A stretch of 64,000 nucleotides of DNA from Promethearchaeota archaeon (GTDB lineage: Archaea; Asgardarchaeota; Lokiarchaeia; Sigyniarchaeales; SOKP01). Made by a program: the position numbers and the translations under genes. The notes under the pieces are model-generated. The model searched no databases and had not been told where the DNA came from. It saw only the letters and a program-made list of their open reading frames with translations. The stretch is taken from NCBI GenBank assembly GCA_016840085.1, contig JAEOTA010000036.1, positions 1 to 64,000 of the forward strand. Direction: 5' to 3'. Of this stretch, positions 56,111-64,000 are shown one piece after another (position 1 is the first letter of the stretch; every line of letters begins with the position of its first letter).

Positions 56111-57049
56111 ATGGAAATAGCAATTGAAACTAACAATTTGAAAAAATATTTTGATGATATTCATGCTGTTGACGGGATAGATTTAAAAATACCAAAAGGC
56201 TCATTATATGGTGTTCTTGGACCGAATGGAGCAGGTAAAACAACCACAATTCGGATGTTGTCAACCATTTTACACCCTACTAGTGGAGATGCTAAAGTAT
56301 TAGGATTCAATATCAGAAAAGAAGCTCGTGAAATTAAAAAACGTATTGGGGTTTGTCCTCAAGAACTTGTACTTTATCCGCGATTAAATGCAAAAGAGAA
56401 TATTCATTTAATTGCGCAAATGCATGGGATGGCAAAAAAAGATTATAAGGAAAGAACGGATGAACTGTTAGGAAAAATGAATTTATTAGATCGTTCAGGT
56501 GATTTAGTAAAAAGTTTTTCTGGTGGAATGAAACGACGGATAAATGTGCTAATGGCAGTAATTCATGAACCAGAGTTATTGTTTTTTGATGAACCTACAG
56601 CAGGTCTTGATCCTCAATCGCGGCGTGTTGTATGGGATTTTATCCGAGATTTTCAAGAAAAAGAATGTACAATTATATTAACATCACATAATATGGAAGA
56701 AGCAGATGATCTGTCAGATGAACTCGTTATAATTGATCATGGAAAAATTATTACCCAAGGTACGCCGGACGAATTAAAAGGAAAATTAGGTGAAGGAGAT
56801 ATATTAGAATTTAAAGTAAAAGAGGCCGACCAGAGAGAAGAAATTATTGGACGAGTAAAAACATTAGATTTTGTCAGATGGGGAAAGCCAGTTGGAAAGC
56901 ATAGAATTGTTCTTAATGCCCTTGATGGATTAAGGAGGGTATCTGAAATTATGGATATGGTTAAAGTAAAAATGGAAGACATTTCTGTTCGTAAAAATAC
57001 TTTAGAAGATGTGTTTATTGATCTAACAGGTAGGAGGTTGAGAGATTAA
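56111..57049 (+). CDS. ABC-2 exporter ATPase (DrrA/CcmA-like)
   Basis: The 312-residue ATPase has Walker A GPNGAGKTT, Q-loop CPQELVLYP, signature FSGGMKRR, Walker B LLFFDEPTAGLD and switch His in LTSHNMEEADDL. The C-terminal 90 residues are the DrrA-type extension. Partners the ABC-2 permease, whose ATG shares the final A of the stop codon, so the two are translationally coupled. Typical substrates are drugs, lipids or glycolipids. Confidence 0.9.
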   Translation: MEIAIETNNLKKYFDDIHAVDGIDLKIPKGSLYGVLGPNGAGKTTTIRMLSTILHPTSGDAKVLGFNIRKEAREIKKRIGVCPQELVLYPRLNAKENIHLIAQMHGMAKKDYKERTDELLGKMNLLDRSGDLVKSFSGGMKRRINVLMAVIHEPELLFFDEPTAGLDPQSRRVVWDFIRDFQEKECTIILTSHNMEEADDLSDELVIIDHGKIITQGTPDELKGKLGEGDILEFKVKEADQREEIIGRVKTLDFVRWGKPVGKHRIVLNALDGLRRVSEIMDMVKVKMEDISVRKNTLEDVFIDLTGRRLRD

Positions 57050-57795
57050 TGGAACCCAAATTTACTAAACAGGTATGGCATTTAACTATCAAAAATTTTA
57101 AATCTATGGTCCGCGATAAATTTCAGTTAATTTGGATTTTAGGGTACCCACTAGTTTTCATACTTTTATTAAGGTTTGGATATGGAGAAGGTCTTGTTGA
57201 AGGAACACCCTATACGGTATATGAACTATTTGCTCCAGGTATTATAATATTAGCTCCAATTGTATTAATTTCACAACTAGCGAGTCATTTCGCCGAGGAA
57301 AAAGAATCAGGAACATTACAACGCCTAATAACTACACCTATCTCACGTTCAACAGTATTAGCTTCAGGTATGGCGTCACAATTAATAGTAGCAACAATAC
57401 AAATAGTTATTATGCTCATTCTGAGTTTATTATTCGGAGCCCACTTTGATTCAGATGCAAATATATTCTTATTATTCTTAATTCCCTTTTTAGTTGCATT
57501 TGTATCTCTTGGATTTGGTTTATTACTTGCATCATTTGTAAAAACTGGTGGATCAGCTTCGGGTATAGCCTGGTTTATCATTTTACCACTCCAGTTTTTG
57601 GGTGGATTACTTACTGATCCAATTATAGATTTTATACCCACATCTTTAGCAAAAGAAGCAATGGTTGCTGTAATGCTTGATGGTAGTGTTGCATTTGATC
57701 TAGTTGGATTAAATTTAATTTATGTCGCTCTCTGGGGATTAGGATTAATAGTAATTGGTATTCTTTTATTCCAACGAAAAACTGCAATTTTATAA
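57049..57795 (+). CDS. ABC-2 exporter permease (DrrB-like)
   Basis: The 248-residue protein has six membrane helices and the ABC-2 family motif HFAEEKESGTLQRLITTPIS after helix 2. It forms a homodimeric pore with the upstream ATPase. A stem-loop with a T tract directly follows. With the winged-helix regulator this resembles inducible multidrug or lipid export systems. Confidence 0.87.
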   Translation: MEPKFTKQVWHLTIKNFKSMVRDKFQLIWILGYPLVFILLLRFGYGEGLVEGTPYTVYELFAPGIIILAPIVLISQLASHFAEEKESGTLQRLITTPISRSTVLASGMASQLIVATIQIVIMLILSLLFGAHFDSDANIFLLFLIPFLVAFVSLGFGLLLASFVKTGGSASGIAWFIILPLQFLGGLLTDPIIDFIPTSLAKEAMVAVMLDGSVAFDLVGLNLIYVALWGLGLIVIGILLFQRKTAIL

Positions 57796-57797
57796 TA

Positions 57798-57826
57798 TTT
57801 GTTCTTTAAGAACAAATTTTTTTTTT
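57798..57826 (+). terminator. bacterial-style stem-loop with T tract
   Basis: TTTGTTCT (57798-57805) and AGAACAAA (57809-57816) form a perfect 8-bp stem with a 3-base loop, followed by ten T residues (57817-57826), 2 bases after the permease stop codon. Archaea usually rely on U tracts alone; this stem would add a pause. Confidence 0.65.
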
Positions 57827-57920
57827 AGAATTATATTTTTAAATAGATCAAGTGCTATAATTATTAATTAAGAACTTACAAGTTTTCAGACTTTGTCATA
57901 AAAATTAGGGGTACTTAATA

Positions 57921-58448
57921 GTGGATACCTATAAAAAGGAATTAAACGAGCGAATTTTTAATCCTATTGAAAATATTAATTCAGTTAAAGGATTTGAGAT
58001 TATAAGTGAATCCCTAGTCTATAAGGTTTACGATGTGTTCGGTCGTAATAGTTTACTCTCGATTTTATATCAAACAGGAGTTTTTCCAGGGACTACCATT
58101 GCGGAAAGAATAAAAAAGGAATATAATAAAGAAGAATTTGAAATAGTGGAAGCTTTAGTAATTTTGATGGATGAATTAAAAGAATTCTATTCAATCCAAA
58201 TTCGAGATATTGAACAATATAATGATAGATATAGGATAATCATCGAAAATTACTGCTTTTTACGTAAACCAATTAGCCATCGCGAAAAATTAGACTATGG
58301 GAAGGCATTTTGCAGAATAAATAAGGGATACTTTGAAACAGCGTTCAAAAAATTATTAGGGGATAAAATAAAAAAAGTTGAAATAAATTTCCTTAAAAAC
58401 GATGCTGAGAAAGATGTGTGTGTTGAAGAACTTAATTTCTACCTATAA
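57921..58448 (+). CDS. V4R-like small-molecule-binding protein
   Basis: The 175-residue protein resembles V4R/hydrocarbon-binding proteins: an N-terminal helical segment (YDVFGRNSLLSILYQTGVFPGTT) and a C-terminal part (YGKAFCRINKGYFETAFKKL, then VCVEELNFYL) with two conserved Cys that could bind a metal. The middle is shorter and weaker, so the assignment is tentative. Start is GTG at 57921, behind AGGGGT. Probably cytoplasmic; ligand unknown. Confidence 0.45.
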   Translation: MDTYKKELNERIFNPIENINSVKGFEIISESLVYKVYDVFGRNSLLSILYQTGVFPGTTIAERIKKEYNKEEFEIVEALVILMDELKEFYSIQIRDIEQYNDRYRIIIENYCFLRKPISHREKLDYGKAFCRINKGYFETAFKKLLGDKIKKVEINFLKNDAEKDVCVEELNFYL

Positions 58449-58479
58449 TTAGAATAATATAGTATTTTAAAAAAAAATT

Positions 58480-59601
58480 TTAAGAATCTTTAATATTTAA
58501 ACTCCAGAATTTTAATGAAGAGATCAATTCGTCTTCTGCTATGAATCCTATTAACTCTTCGTTGCTTTTTTCTCGTACAACACCAATATAAGGTTTTTTA
58601 CCTGATTGACGTAATTTTTTCATCACTTCTTTTCCTGTATCATCGGCGTCAATATTAGGAAAATCAGAGATTTTCCTCATAATATATCCGATGATAATTT
58701 TAGATCTCTGTTGTATAGATATTCTTTTAATGTCTTCTATATGAACTAAACCTACTATCTTTTTGTCTTGAACTACAGGGAGATAAGACTTTCTATATGG
58801 AAAAAAATAATCTCTTAATGCTTCTAATATAGTTATCTCAAATGGAATTTCTAAATTGGGTAAGTTCAGAATTTCCCTTGCGCTTATGTTTGACAGAGCT
58901 ACTTCTTTTATAGTCTGAGTATAAGATTGCTTCGCAGATGAGTTTAAAAATGAACCCATTAAAATTAACCAAAGTCCGTTTATAAATCCAAACGTAAATA
59001 TTTGGAAGAAGCCATAAATTATTAAGCCATAACCAAAAACAACACCAACTCTAGAGGCAGTTCTTGTAGCAGATATCAAATTATCTCGACGTTTCCATAA
59101 GAAAGCACGTAATATTCTTCCACCATCTATAGGAAAAGCAGGAAGTAAATTAAAAAGGCCTAATCCAATATTTGAAATTCCGGAATAAAATAAAGTAAAT
59201 GAAAATAAAGTGGGAATTGATATTGGTAAAATATATATTATTAATAAAGCCATCCCAATTAATAAACTTGATAAAGGACCAACAGCCGTTATTATCATCT
59301 CTGACTTTGGTGTTTTTGGCTCTTCCTCTATCTTCGAAACCCCACCAAATAAATATAATTCAATTTCCTTAACATTAAGACCATATCGCTGAGCCATGAC
59401 AGAATGACTTAGTTCATGAATCAAAATTGAAAGTAAAATAATTAATCCATTTAATAAGCCTACGGTAAAAATCTCAATAATTGGAGCATTAGTGATTATA
59501 GAAACATAGAGATTGGCCGCGTAAAAACCTACTAAACCAATGATTATCAATGTTGATAAATGAATTTTTATTCCAATACCTTTTATTGTAGCTATTTTCA
59601 C
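58480..59601 (-). CDS. site-2 protease family (M50) with CBS pair
   Basis: The 373-residue protein has a membrane metalloprotease core with HELSH (H62, E63, H66) and LLPAFPIDGGRIL, where the third metal ligand lies in the DGG motif. Two CBS domains (about 235-365) follow and may bind adenine nucleotides. It cuts within membranes, typically releasing an anti-sigma or membrane-bound regulator in bacteria; archaeal targets are unknown. Confidence 0.85.
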   Translation of the reverse strand: MKIATIKGIGIKIHLSTLIIIGLVGFYAANLYVSIITNAPIIEIFTVGLLNGLIILLSILIHELSHSVMAQRYGLNVKEIELYLFGGVSKIEEEPKTPKSEMIITAVGPLSSLLIGMALLIIYILPISIPTLFSFTLFYSGISNIGLGLFNLLPAFPIDGGRILRAFLWKRRDNLISATRTASRVGVVFGYGLIIYGFFQIFTFGFINGLWLILMGSFLNSSAKQSYTQTIKEVALSNISAREILNLPNLEIPFEITILEALRDYFFPYRKSYLPVVQDKKIVGLVHIEDIKRISIQQRSKIIIGYIMRKISDFPNIDADDTGKEVMKKLRQSGKKPYIGVVREKSNEELIGFIAEDELISSLKFWSLNIKDS

Positions 59602-60034
59602 AATTCTTTCCTCTTATCAATTAAATTATCAAAATCGAATTTAATGTTTCATATCTTTTATCGTAAATTTAAATTTACTACAAAGAATTCTCATAGTTCA
59701 ATTTCTAATCTTAAAATAAAAAAACACTAATTAAACTCTTGGTATTATTAATAGAAATTGACTTTTTATTATTAATTATATTTTAAAATACAAATTCATA
59801 TTTCCTTATATTTCAAAATATTCATATTATTAAATTTTAAAGCCTCTGAACTTTATTCTATAAATTTTAGTCATAAAGGATTTAGAAAATGATAAGATAA
59901 TATATTCATTTAGATTACAGATTGTTACTTTTAGTGTATAAAATGTCAAAGATTAAAAAAAAAACAATATTACAACAATTAACTTCATATTACAAAAACT
60001 TAAATTTTAAATTCAAAAAGGTTGGGATATAATA
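59602..60034. other. intergenic stretch between divergent genes
   Basis: 433 bp of very AT-rich sequence with no ORF of note. The only clear element is AAAGGTTGGG at about 60016-60025, a ribosome site for the 3-hydroxyacyl-CoA dehydrogenase. Long A/T homopolymers recur; no tRNA or repeat array was found. Confidence 0.5.
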
Positions 60035-61207
60035 ATGGTTGATATTAAAAATGTAGTAGTAATAGGTGCGGGTCAAATGGGTCATGGTATTGGTCAAATG
60101 GCATTACTAGCTGGTTATAATGTAACTATGGTTGATATCAAGGATGAATTTGTTGATAAAGGAGTCGCGAAAATAGATGAAGGAATGAAAAAGCTTGAAG
60201 CTAAGGGAACTCTACCTGAGGGTAAAAGTGCGGCTGATTTGATGGCAAATTGTAAAAAATCAACAGACCTAGCTTCAGCGGTTAAAGATGCTGATATCAT
60301 GATTGAAGCTGTTGTCGAAAGAATGGATGTCAAGAAAGGAGTATTCAAAACTGCTGGAGAAAATGCGCCTCCACATTGTATACTTGCTTCAAATACTTCA
60401 ACTATGAGTATTACAGAGATTGGCAAAGATTCTGGAAGACCAGATAAATGCATAGGAATGCATTTCTTTAATCCTGTTCCTTTAATGAGATTAATTGAAG
60501 TCATTTACAGTGATCATTCTTCAGATGAAAGTGTTGAAAAAGGCATAGAATTTGCAGAATCTATTCCTTGTCTTAGGGGAAAAAGATACGTTCCAAAAGT
60601 TTTAAAAGATAGACCCGGTTTTATTTGTAATCGAGTCACTGCGCCCCCTCAAATATATCAAAACTATTGTTTTGATAAAGCCGCTGAGGAAGGCCTTTCG
60701 TGGGATCAACTTGATAATGATTCTCGAGGAGGCCCTATGTCTATGACAGTTTTAGCTGACTATGTGGGAATTGATGTGCTATACCATGGACAAATGTATT
60801 ACTCTCAAACTCTCTCACCAGATTTTAAACCTGGAAAAGTAATAACTAAATTATTTAATGAAGGAAAGTTGGGTATGAAAACTGGTCAAGGATTTCGAGA
60901 TTGGTCTAAAGGAAGACCACAACCAGATAAAACCGCTGGAAAAGCAAGAATTTACAAGCTAAAATATCCTCTTGCCATTATGATGAATGAGGCATGCAGG
61001 GTCCTCGATGAAGGAATAACTAAAAATTGGAAAATAATTGATGACACATTAATGGCAGGAATGAATATGCCCGGACCAATGGCAGCAAATGTAAATACAT
61101 GGCCAAAACAAGTTGAAGTTTTAAATGAGCTTGTAGAAATGACAGGAGTAGAATATTTTAAGCCTTGTGAGCTCTTAAAGAGTGGTAAATGGGTAGAATA
61201 TAAATAG
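60035..61207 (+). CDS. 3-hydroxyacyl-CoA dehydrogenase family protein
   Basis: The 390-residue protein has an NAD-binding GAGQMGHGIG Rossmann motif, the catalytic His in GMHFFNPVPLMRLIEV and a C-terminal helical domain (LADYVGIDVLYHGQMYYSQT, MKTGQGFRDW). It oxidises 3-hydroxyacyl-CoA in beta-oxidation or works in the reverse direction. It is about 100 residues longer than the HBD-type enzyme (about 280 residues), because of a second C-terminal extension. The gene is followed by an enoyl-CoA hydratase in the same direction. Stop codon is TAG. Confidence 0.85.
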   Translation: MVDIKNVVVIGAGQMGHGIGQMALLAGYNVTMVDIKDEFVDKGVAKIDEGMKKLEAKGTLPEGKSAADLMANCKKSTDLASAVKDADIMIEAVVERMDVKKGVFKTAGENAPPHCILASNTSTMSITEIGKDSGRPDKCIGMHFFNPVPLMRLIEVIYSDHSSDESVEKGIEFAESIPCLRGKRYVPKVLKDRPGFICNRVTAPPQIYQNYCFDKAAEEGLSWDQLDNDSRGGPMSMTVLADYVGIDVLYHGQMYYSQTLSPDFKPGKVITKLFNEGKLGMKTGQGFRDWSKGRPQPDKTAGKARIYKLKYPLAIMMNEACRVLDEGITKNWKIIDDTLMAGMNMPGPMAANVNTWPKQVEVLNELVEMTGVEYFKPCELLKSGKWVEYK

Positions 61208-61226
61208 GCTTTTTTAAAATTACATC

Positions 61227-61245
61227 TTTTTTTTTCTTATTTCTT
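61227..61245 (+). terminator. U-tract transcript end
   Basis: After the dehydrogenase stop, T runs at 61211-61215, 61227-61235 and 61241-61246 occur without a stem, the usual archaeal termination signal. This suggests separate transcription of the downstream hydratase. Confidence 0.4.
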
Positions 61246-61394
61246 TTAGTATTAGTCTAATCAATCTAAAGGTTTCAGAAATTCTATTTGAAAATTTTTA
61301 ATTATAGTAAAAATAATACTAATTATCTTTAAATAACCTAATTAAAGATTGAAAAATACAAAATAAGAAACCAATAAAAAATGAGTTGAAAAAA

Positions 61395-62225
61395 ATGTCA
61401 GAAAAAGAATTTAAAGATGTAATAGTAGAAAAGGATGAAGAAGGAAACTACGCTGTTATCTCTATAAACAGACCAGATAAATTGAATGCCCTAACAACTG
61501 ACACATTGAGGGAAATTTATGAAGCTATGGAACAATTTGAAATCGATAGTAACGTGAGATGTATTGTTCTTAGGGGCACTAAAAATGTTACTAAGAAACC
61601 CGCTTTTTCTGCTGGTGCAGATTTATCTGCGGGTATGGGAAAAGGTCTTAAACCTAATATTCCCGCACATATGGCTTTGTCTATGCAACAAAAACATAGG
61701 TATTACGCCCTAATTGAACAATTTCCAAAGCCTGTAATTGCTGCAGTAGATGGGTTTGCATTTGGAGGGGGTTGTGAATTAACTCTTGTATGTGATATTA
61801 TAATTGCTACTAAAAGGTCAGAATTCGGTTTTCCGGAAATTTTAAGAGGAATATTTCCCGCTAATGGGGGTACTCAAAGAATGGCTCGGCGTATTGGAGT
61901 GAATCGCGTATTGAATATGATTTATTTTGGAGACCGTATACCTGCAGAGAAAATGCTTGAATGGGGTCATGTCAGTTATCTATGTGATAATGGTGAAGAA
62001 TTTGAGAAACTTATTCATGAAAAAGCTTCATGGTTGGGAAATGCAGCTACAACTAGTTTATTTATTATTAAAAAAGCAATCAAGTTTGGAACTCAAGTAC
62101 CATTAAGTATTGGAAATAATTTTGAAATACTAGGCTTTGGAGTAAATGCGGGTTCTAAAGATGTTAATGAGGGTATTATGGCCTTTTTACAAAAACGAGA
62201 ACCAAAATTCACTGGTGGAATGTAA
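61395..62225 (+). CDS. enoyl-CoA hydratase/isomerase family protein
   Basis: The 276-residue crotonase-family protein has the CoA oxyanion-hole motifs AFSAGADLSAG and GFAFGGGCELTL and the catalytic Glu region FGFPEILRGIFPANGGTQ. It hydrates enoyl-CoA; with the preceding dehydrogenase it forms two steps of beta-oxidation. I start it at ATG 61395; an in-frame TTG at 61386 would add three residues. T tracts at 62242-62273 follow the gene. Confidence 0.87.
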   Translation: MSEKEFKDVIVEKDEEGNYAVISINRPDKLNALTTDTLREIYEAMEQFEIDSNVRCIVLRGTKNVTKKPAFSAGADLSAGMGKGLKPNIPAHMALSMQQKHRYYALIEQFPKPVIAAVDGFAFGGGCELTLVCDIIIATKRSEFGFPEILRGIFPANGGTQRMARRIGVNRVLNMIYFGDRIPAEKMLEWGHVSYLCDNGEEFEKLIHEKASWLGNAATTSLFIIKKAIKFGTQVPLSIGNNFEILGFGVNAGSKDVNEGIMAFLQKREPKFTGGM

Positions 62226-62241
62226 AATATCATAATTCCTC

Positions 62242-62273
62242 TTTTTTCATTATTTTTTTTAATCCTTTTTTTT
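62242..62273 (+). terminator. triple U-tract transcript end
   Basis: Three T runs (62242-62247, 62253-62260, 62266-62273) follow the hydratase stop, typical of archaeal termination. Confidence 0.4.
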
Positions 62274-62334
62274 GATATATTTATAAATACAATTTATAAT
62301 TCTAAAGATATATATCCTCAATATTAATACTAGT

Positions 62335-62889
62335 ATGTATAACGCAGAGTTAATCGAAGAAATTAATGATGGCAATCTCTTTCTAAGAAAAATCTCTAAG
62401 CATGATGCTGAGTTTTTTTTCAACAGTTTAAATATCAATGATTTAACAACTTACTTATCATTAGGACCCCTAGCAACATTAGAATATTCAAAAAGACTCA
62501 TTAAGAATTACTTAAAATATTGGGATAATTATGCTCAATTCAATTATATTATTGAAGCAAAAGAAGAGGATAAAGAAAAAATAGGGTCAATAAGTCTATG
62601 GAATGTAAATTGGAGGCATATGAGAGCTGAAATTGGTATTTGGATTGTCCCTACCTTTTGGAATAAAGGATATGGGGAAAAATCTATAAATTTAATCAAA
62701 ATAATAGGATTCAATCACCTTAAATTAAATCGACTTGAGGCTCATATTGCTGTTGAAAATTTAAGGTCAATAACTCTTTTTAAAAAGTGTGATTTTTTAC
62801 AAGAAGGTGCCTTAACACAATATTTAAAATTTCAAGGGAAATATCACGATGCTGTAATCTTAGCTTGTACAAAAAGTAAAAAAGTTTAA
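62335..62889 (+). CDS. GNAT acetyltransferase (RimJ/RimL-like)
   Basis: The 184-residue protein has the GNAT fold with acetyl-CoA-binding pattern IVPTFWNKGYGEKSINLI and the RimL-type C-terminal block LNRLEAHIAVENLRSITLFKKCDF. It probably acetylates an N-terminal amine or antibiotic-like acceptor. It is convergent with the membrane protein below, 11 bp apart. Confidence 0.82.
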   Translation: MYNAELIEEINDGNLFLRKISKHDAEFFFNSLNINDLTTYLSLGPLATLEYSKRLIKNYLKYWDNYAQFNYIIEAKEEDKEKIGSISLWNVNWRHMRAEIGIWIVPTFWNKGYGEKSINLIKIIGFNHLKLNRLEAHIAVENLRSITLFKKCDFLQEGALTQYLKFQGKYHDAVILACTKSKKV

Positions 62890-62900
62890 AATCATCTGAT

Positions 62901-64000
62901 TTATTTGCTTTCTTTAGATGATTTTTTGATTAAATTATCTAACTCTTCTTTTTTCTCTAATGATTTAGTTATCAATTCGTCAGAACCGATCTTCTTATCT
63001 ACTATTTTTGGAGTAGATTCAAGTGATTTTGTCTCTTTATCTGATAATTCAATTGGTTTGCCTCTACGGAGCATTAAATTTGTAGTTAATAACTGAGAGG
63101 TTTTAAGTATTTCTTTATTATACCTTCCCTTAAATGCGCTCTCATGACTTAAGATAGGAATTTCAGGAGCCTTTTCCTGACGTAATGTTCTTCGATATTT
63201 TCTCACTTTTCGTACAGGTTTAGGATATTTTAATATTCGTTGGTAAAGTATTATGTAGGTTGCTAAAACTCCAGCACCAATACAAGCTAAAATAAATAAT
63301 GCTTGGAATAGAACTGATTCTTTCACAGGAATATAAACATCATAAGAAATCCATAAGTTTACATTGTCAATTGATATTTTGATATTCTCTCTTAACGCAA
63401 ACTCATCTGCAAGATATATTTGGATTGAAAGATTAATTTCTTTGTCATTTGGAATAATTTTACCTACATTAAATCCATTTTCTGTAGCATTCTTAAAGGA
63501 TGTTTCTGCTTCACTTAATCTAACTGTTTCATTATGTTCAACATCATTTATAGAAATTTTAAATCTAGAATTTGGTGATAAATCTGAAGACCAGATTTGA
63601 TCCAATTTATATTCGAAATTGAGTTGGGCATCTATTACTTCCACTCTATACCCATTCGCTTCAATCTTTTTACCAGCGTATTTCCATGTTGCAGTACTAA
63701 ATTGATTAATCTTTTTTTCATAAGATATTGATAAAGAGTAATTTTTAATTATCATCATTTGCCAATCGTCTGAATCTTCTGGATGACCACTATCTTCACA
63801 CCAAAAATACATGCCTAATGTAATCGCAAAATTCTGATGATCATATTGTAAAGCCTGCTCAAGATAAAAAATTAAGGTCTCCTCATTAATAGGAACAATG
63901 AGGGTATCATTTAATTGAGTAATTGCAGGAGGTCCATCTTTACCTAAATCATCAGTTTGATATTGAGCGGCAATAAATTCTCTATTCCGATCAATATCTG
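62901..64000 (-). CDS. membrane-anchored protein, 5-prime truncated by window edge
   Basis: The frame is open from the window edge to the stop at 62901, and no start is required at the Met codon at 63812, because the upstream codons (DRNREFIAAQYQTDD, IVPINEETLIFYLEQALQYD) read as normal protein. The visible 366 residues are mostly beta-rich extracellular sequence, then one membrane helix (LFQALFILACIGAGVLATYI) and a basic cytoplasmic tail of about 110 residues (KYPKPVRKVRKYRRTLRQ). The function is unknown; the cytoplasmic tail may signal. Confidence 0.6.
   Translation of the reverse strand, partial: DIDRNREFIAAQYQTDDLGKDGPPAITQLNDTLIVPINEETLIFYLEQALQYDHQNFAITLGMYFWCEDSGHPEDSDDWQMMIIKNYSLSISYEKKINQFSTATWKYAGKKIEANGYRVEVIDAQLNFEYKLDQIWSSDLSPNSRFKISINDVEHNETVRLSEAETSFKNATENGFNVGKIIPNDKEINLSIQIYLADEFALRENIKISIDNVNLWISYDVYIPVKESVLFQALFILACIGAGVLATYIILYQRILKYPKPVRKVRKYRRTLRQEKAPEIPILSHESAFKGRYNKEILKTSQLLTTNLMLRRGKPIELSDKETKSLESTPKIVDKKIGSDELITKSLEKKEELDNLIKKSSKESK

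Noticed and set aside
1..64000. tRNA, rRNA, CRISPR or insertion sequences
   Set aside because: Intergenic regions were read for T-loop-like segments, repeat-spacer patterns, transposase motifs and terminal inverted repeats; none was convincing. A covariance-model scan would be needed to exclude small RNAs.

Overview
The window is AT-rich (roughly one third G+C by eye) and reads as the genome of an Asgard archaeon, most likely Lokiarchaeia. Archaeal signs are an MJ0400-like 2-amino-3,7-dideoxy-D-threo-hept-6-ulosonate (ADH) synthase, a helicase-less XPF/ERCC4 nuclease, an archaeal PUA-domain protein, TATA-type promoters, frequent GTG/TTG starts and U-tract gene ends. Asgard signs are Ras/Arf-like small GTPases, a longin-like domain fused to a GTPase, longin-like tails on membrane transporters, a leucine-rich repeat protein and surface proteins with a C-terminal IPGY/IPSY anchor. 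No tRNA, rRNA, CRISPR array, transposase or integrase was recognised.

Layout. 0-3 kb: start of a gene that leaves the window, a DUF2229/HgdC-type protein and a tandem two-domain PlsC-type acyltransferase. 3-9.3 kb: four minus-strand surface proteins with signal peptide and C-terminal anchor; three are paralogues and two of these form a tandem duplication that includes the promoter region. 9.4-13.7 kb: HAD phosphatase, DUF998-like protein and two MFS transporters. 13.8-18 kb: an LRR protein with a ribbon-helix-helix segment, a small upstream ORF, an operator-like repeat array, and a glycyl radical enzyme whose active-site residues match trans-4-hydroxyproline dehydratase (HypD). 18-25 kb: two Fe-S proteins, a decayed sulfatase start, a membrane protein, an acyl-CoA ligase and a tryptophanase/tyrosine phenol-lyase family enzyme around a shared inverted repeat. 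24.8-30.3 kb: small hypotheticals, PUA protein, 2H phosphoesterase, HAD phosphatase and a second Cys-rich ferredoxin protein.

30.4-34.5 kb is an Asgard signalling patch: a Ras/Rab-like GTPase interrupted by an amber codon, a coiled-coil protein, a longin-like/GTPase fusion and an unusual phosphohexomutase. 34.8-40.2 kb encodes a MacB/FtsX-type exporter with one double-length permease and two ATPases. 40.3-49.9 kb carries acyl-CoA dehydrogenase, TSUP permease, beta-lactamase-family hydrolase, XPF nuclease, YdjM-like protein, a subtilase with a C-terminal membrane anchor, ADH synthase, NadB and a TPR protein. 50-54.7 kb is a mirrored duplicated cassette: two MFS transporters with a C-terminal longin-like domain, flanked by two low-molecular-weight tyrosine phosphatases. 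55-57.8 kb is an ABC-2 exporter with a winged-helix regulator that has a methyltransferase-like domain lacking motif I; both promoters carry the same inverted repeat. 57.9-64 kb holds a V4R-like protein, a site-2 protease with CBS domains, 3-hydroxyacyl-CoA dehydrogenase, enoyl-CoA hydratase, an acetyltransferase and a truncated membrane protein.

Together the metabolic genes (acyl-CoA ligase, acyl-CoA dehydrogenase, enoyl-CoA hydratase, hydroxyacyl-CoA dehydrogenase, HypD, beta-eliminating lyase, Fe-S electron carriers) suggest an anaerobe that degrades acyl-CoAs and amino acids. The best candidates for undescribed biology are the longin-tailed transporter/phosphatase cassette, the longin-GTPase neighbourhood, and the LRR-RHH protein with its operator.
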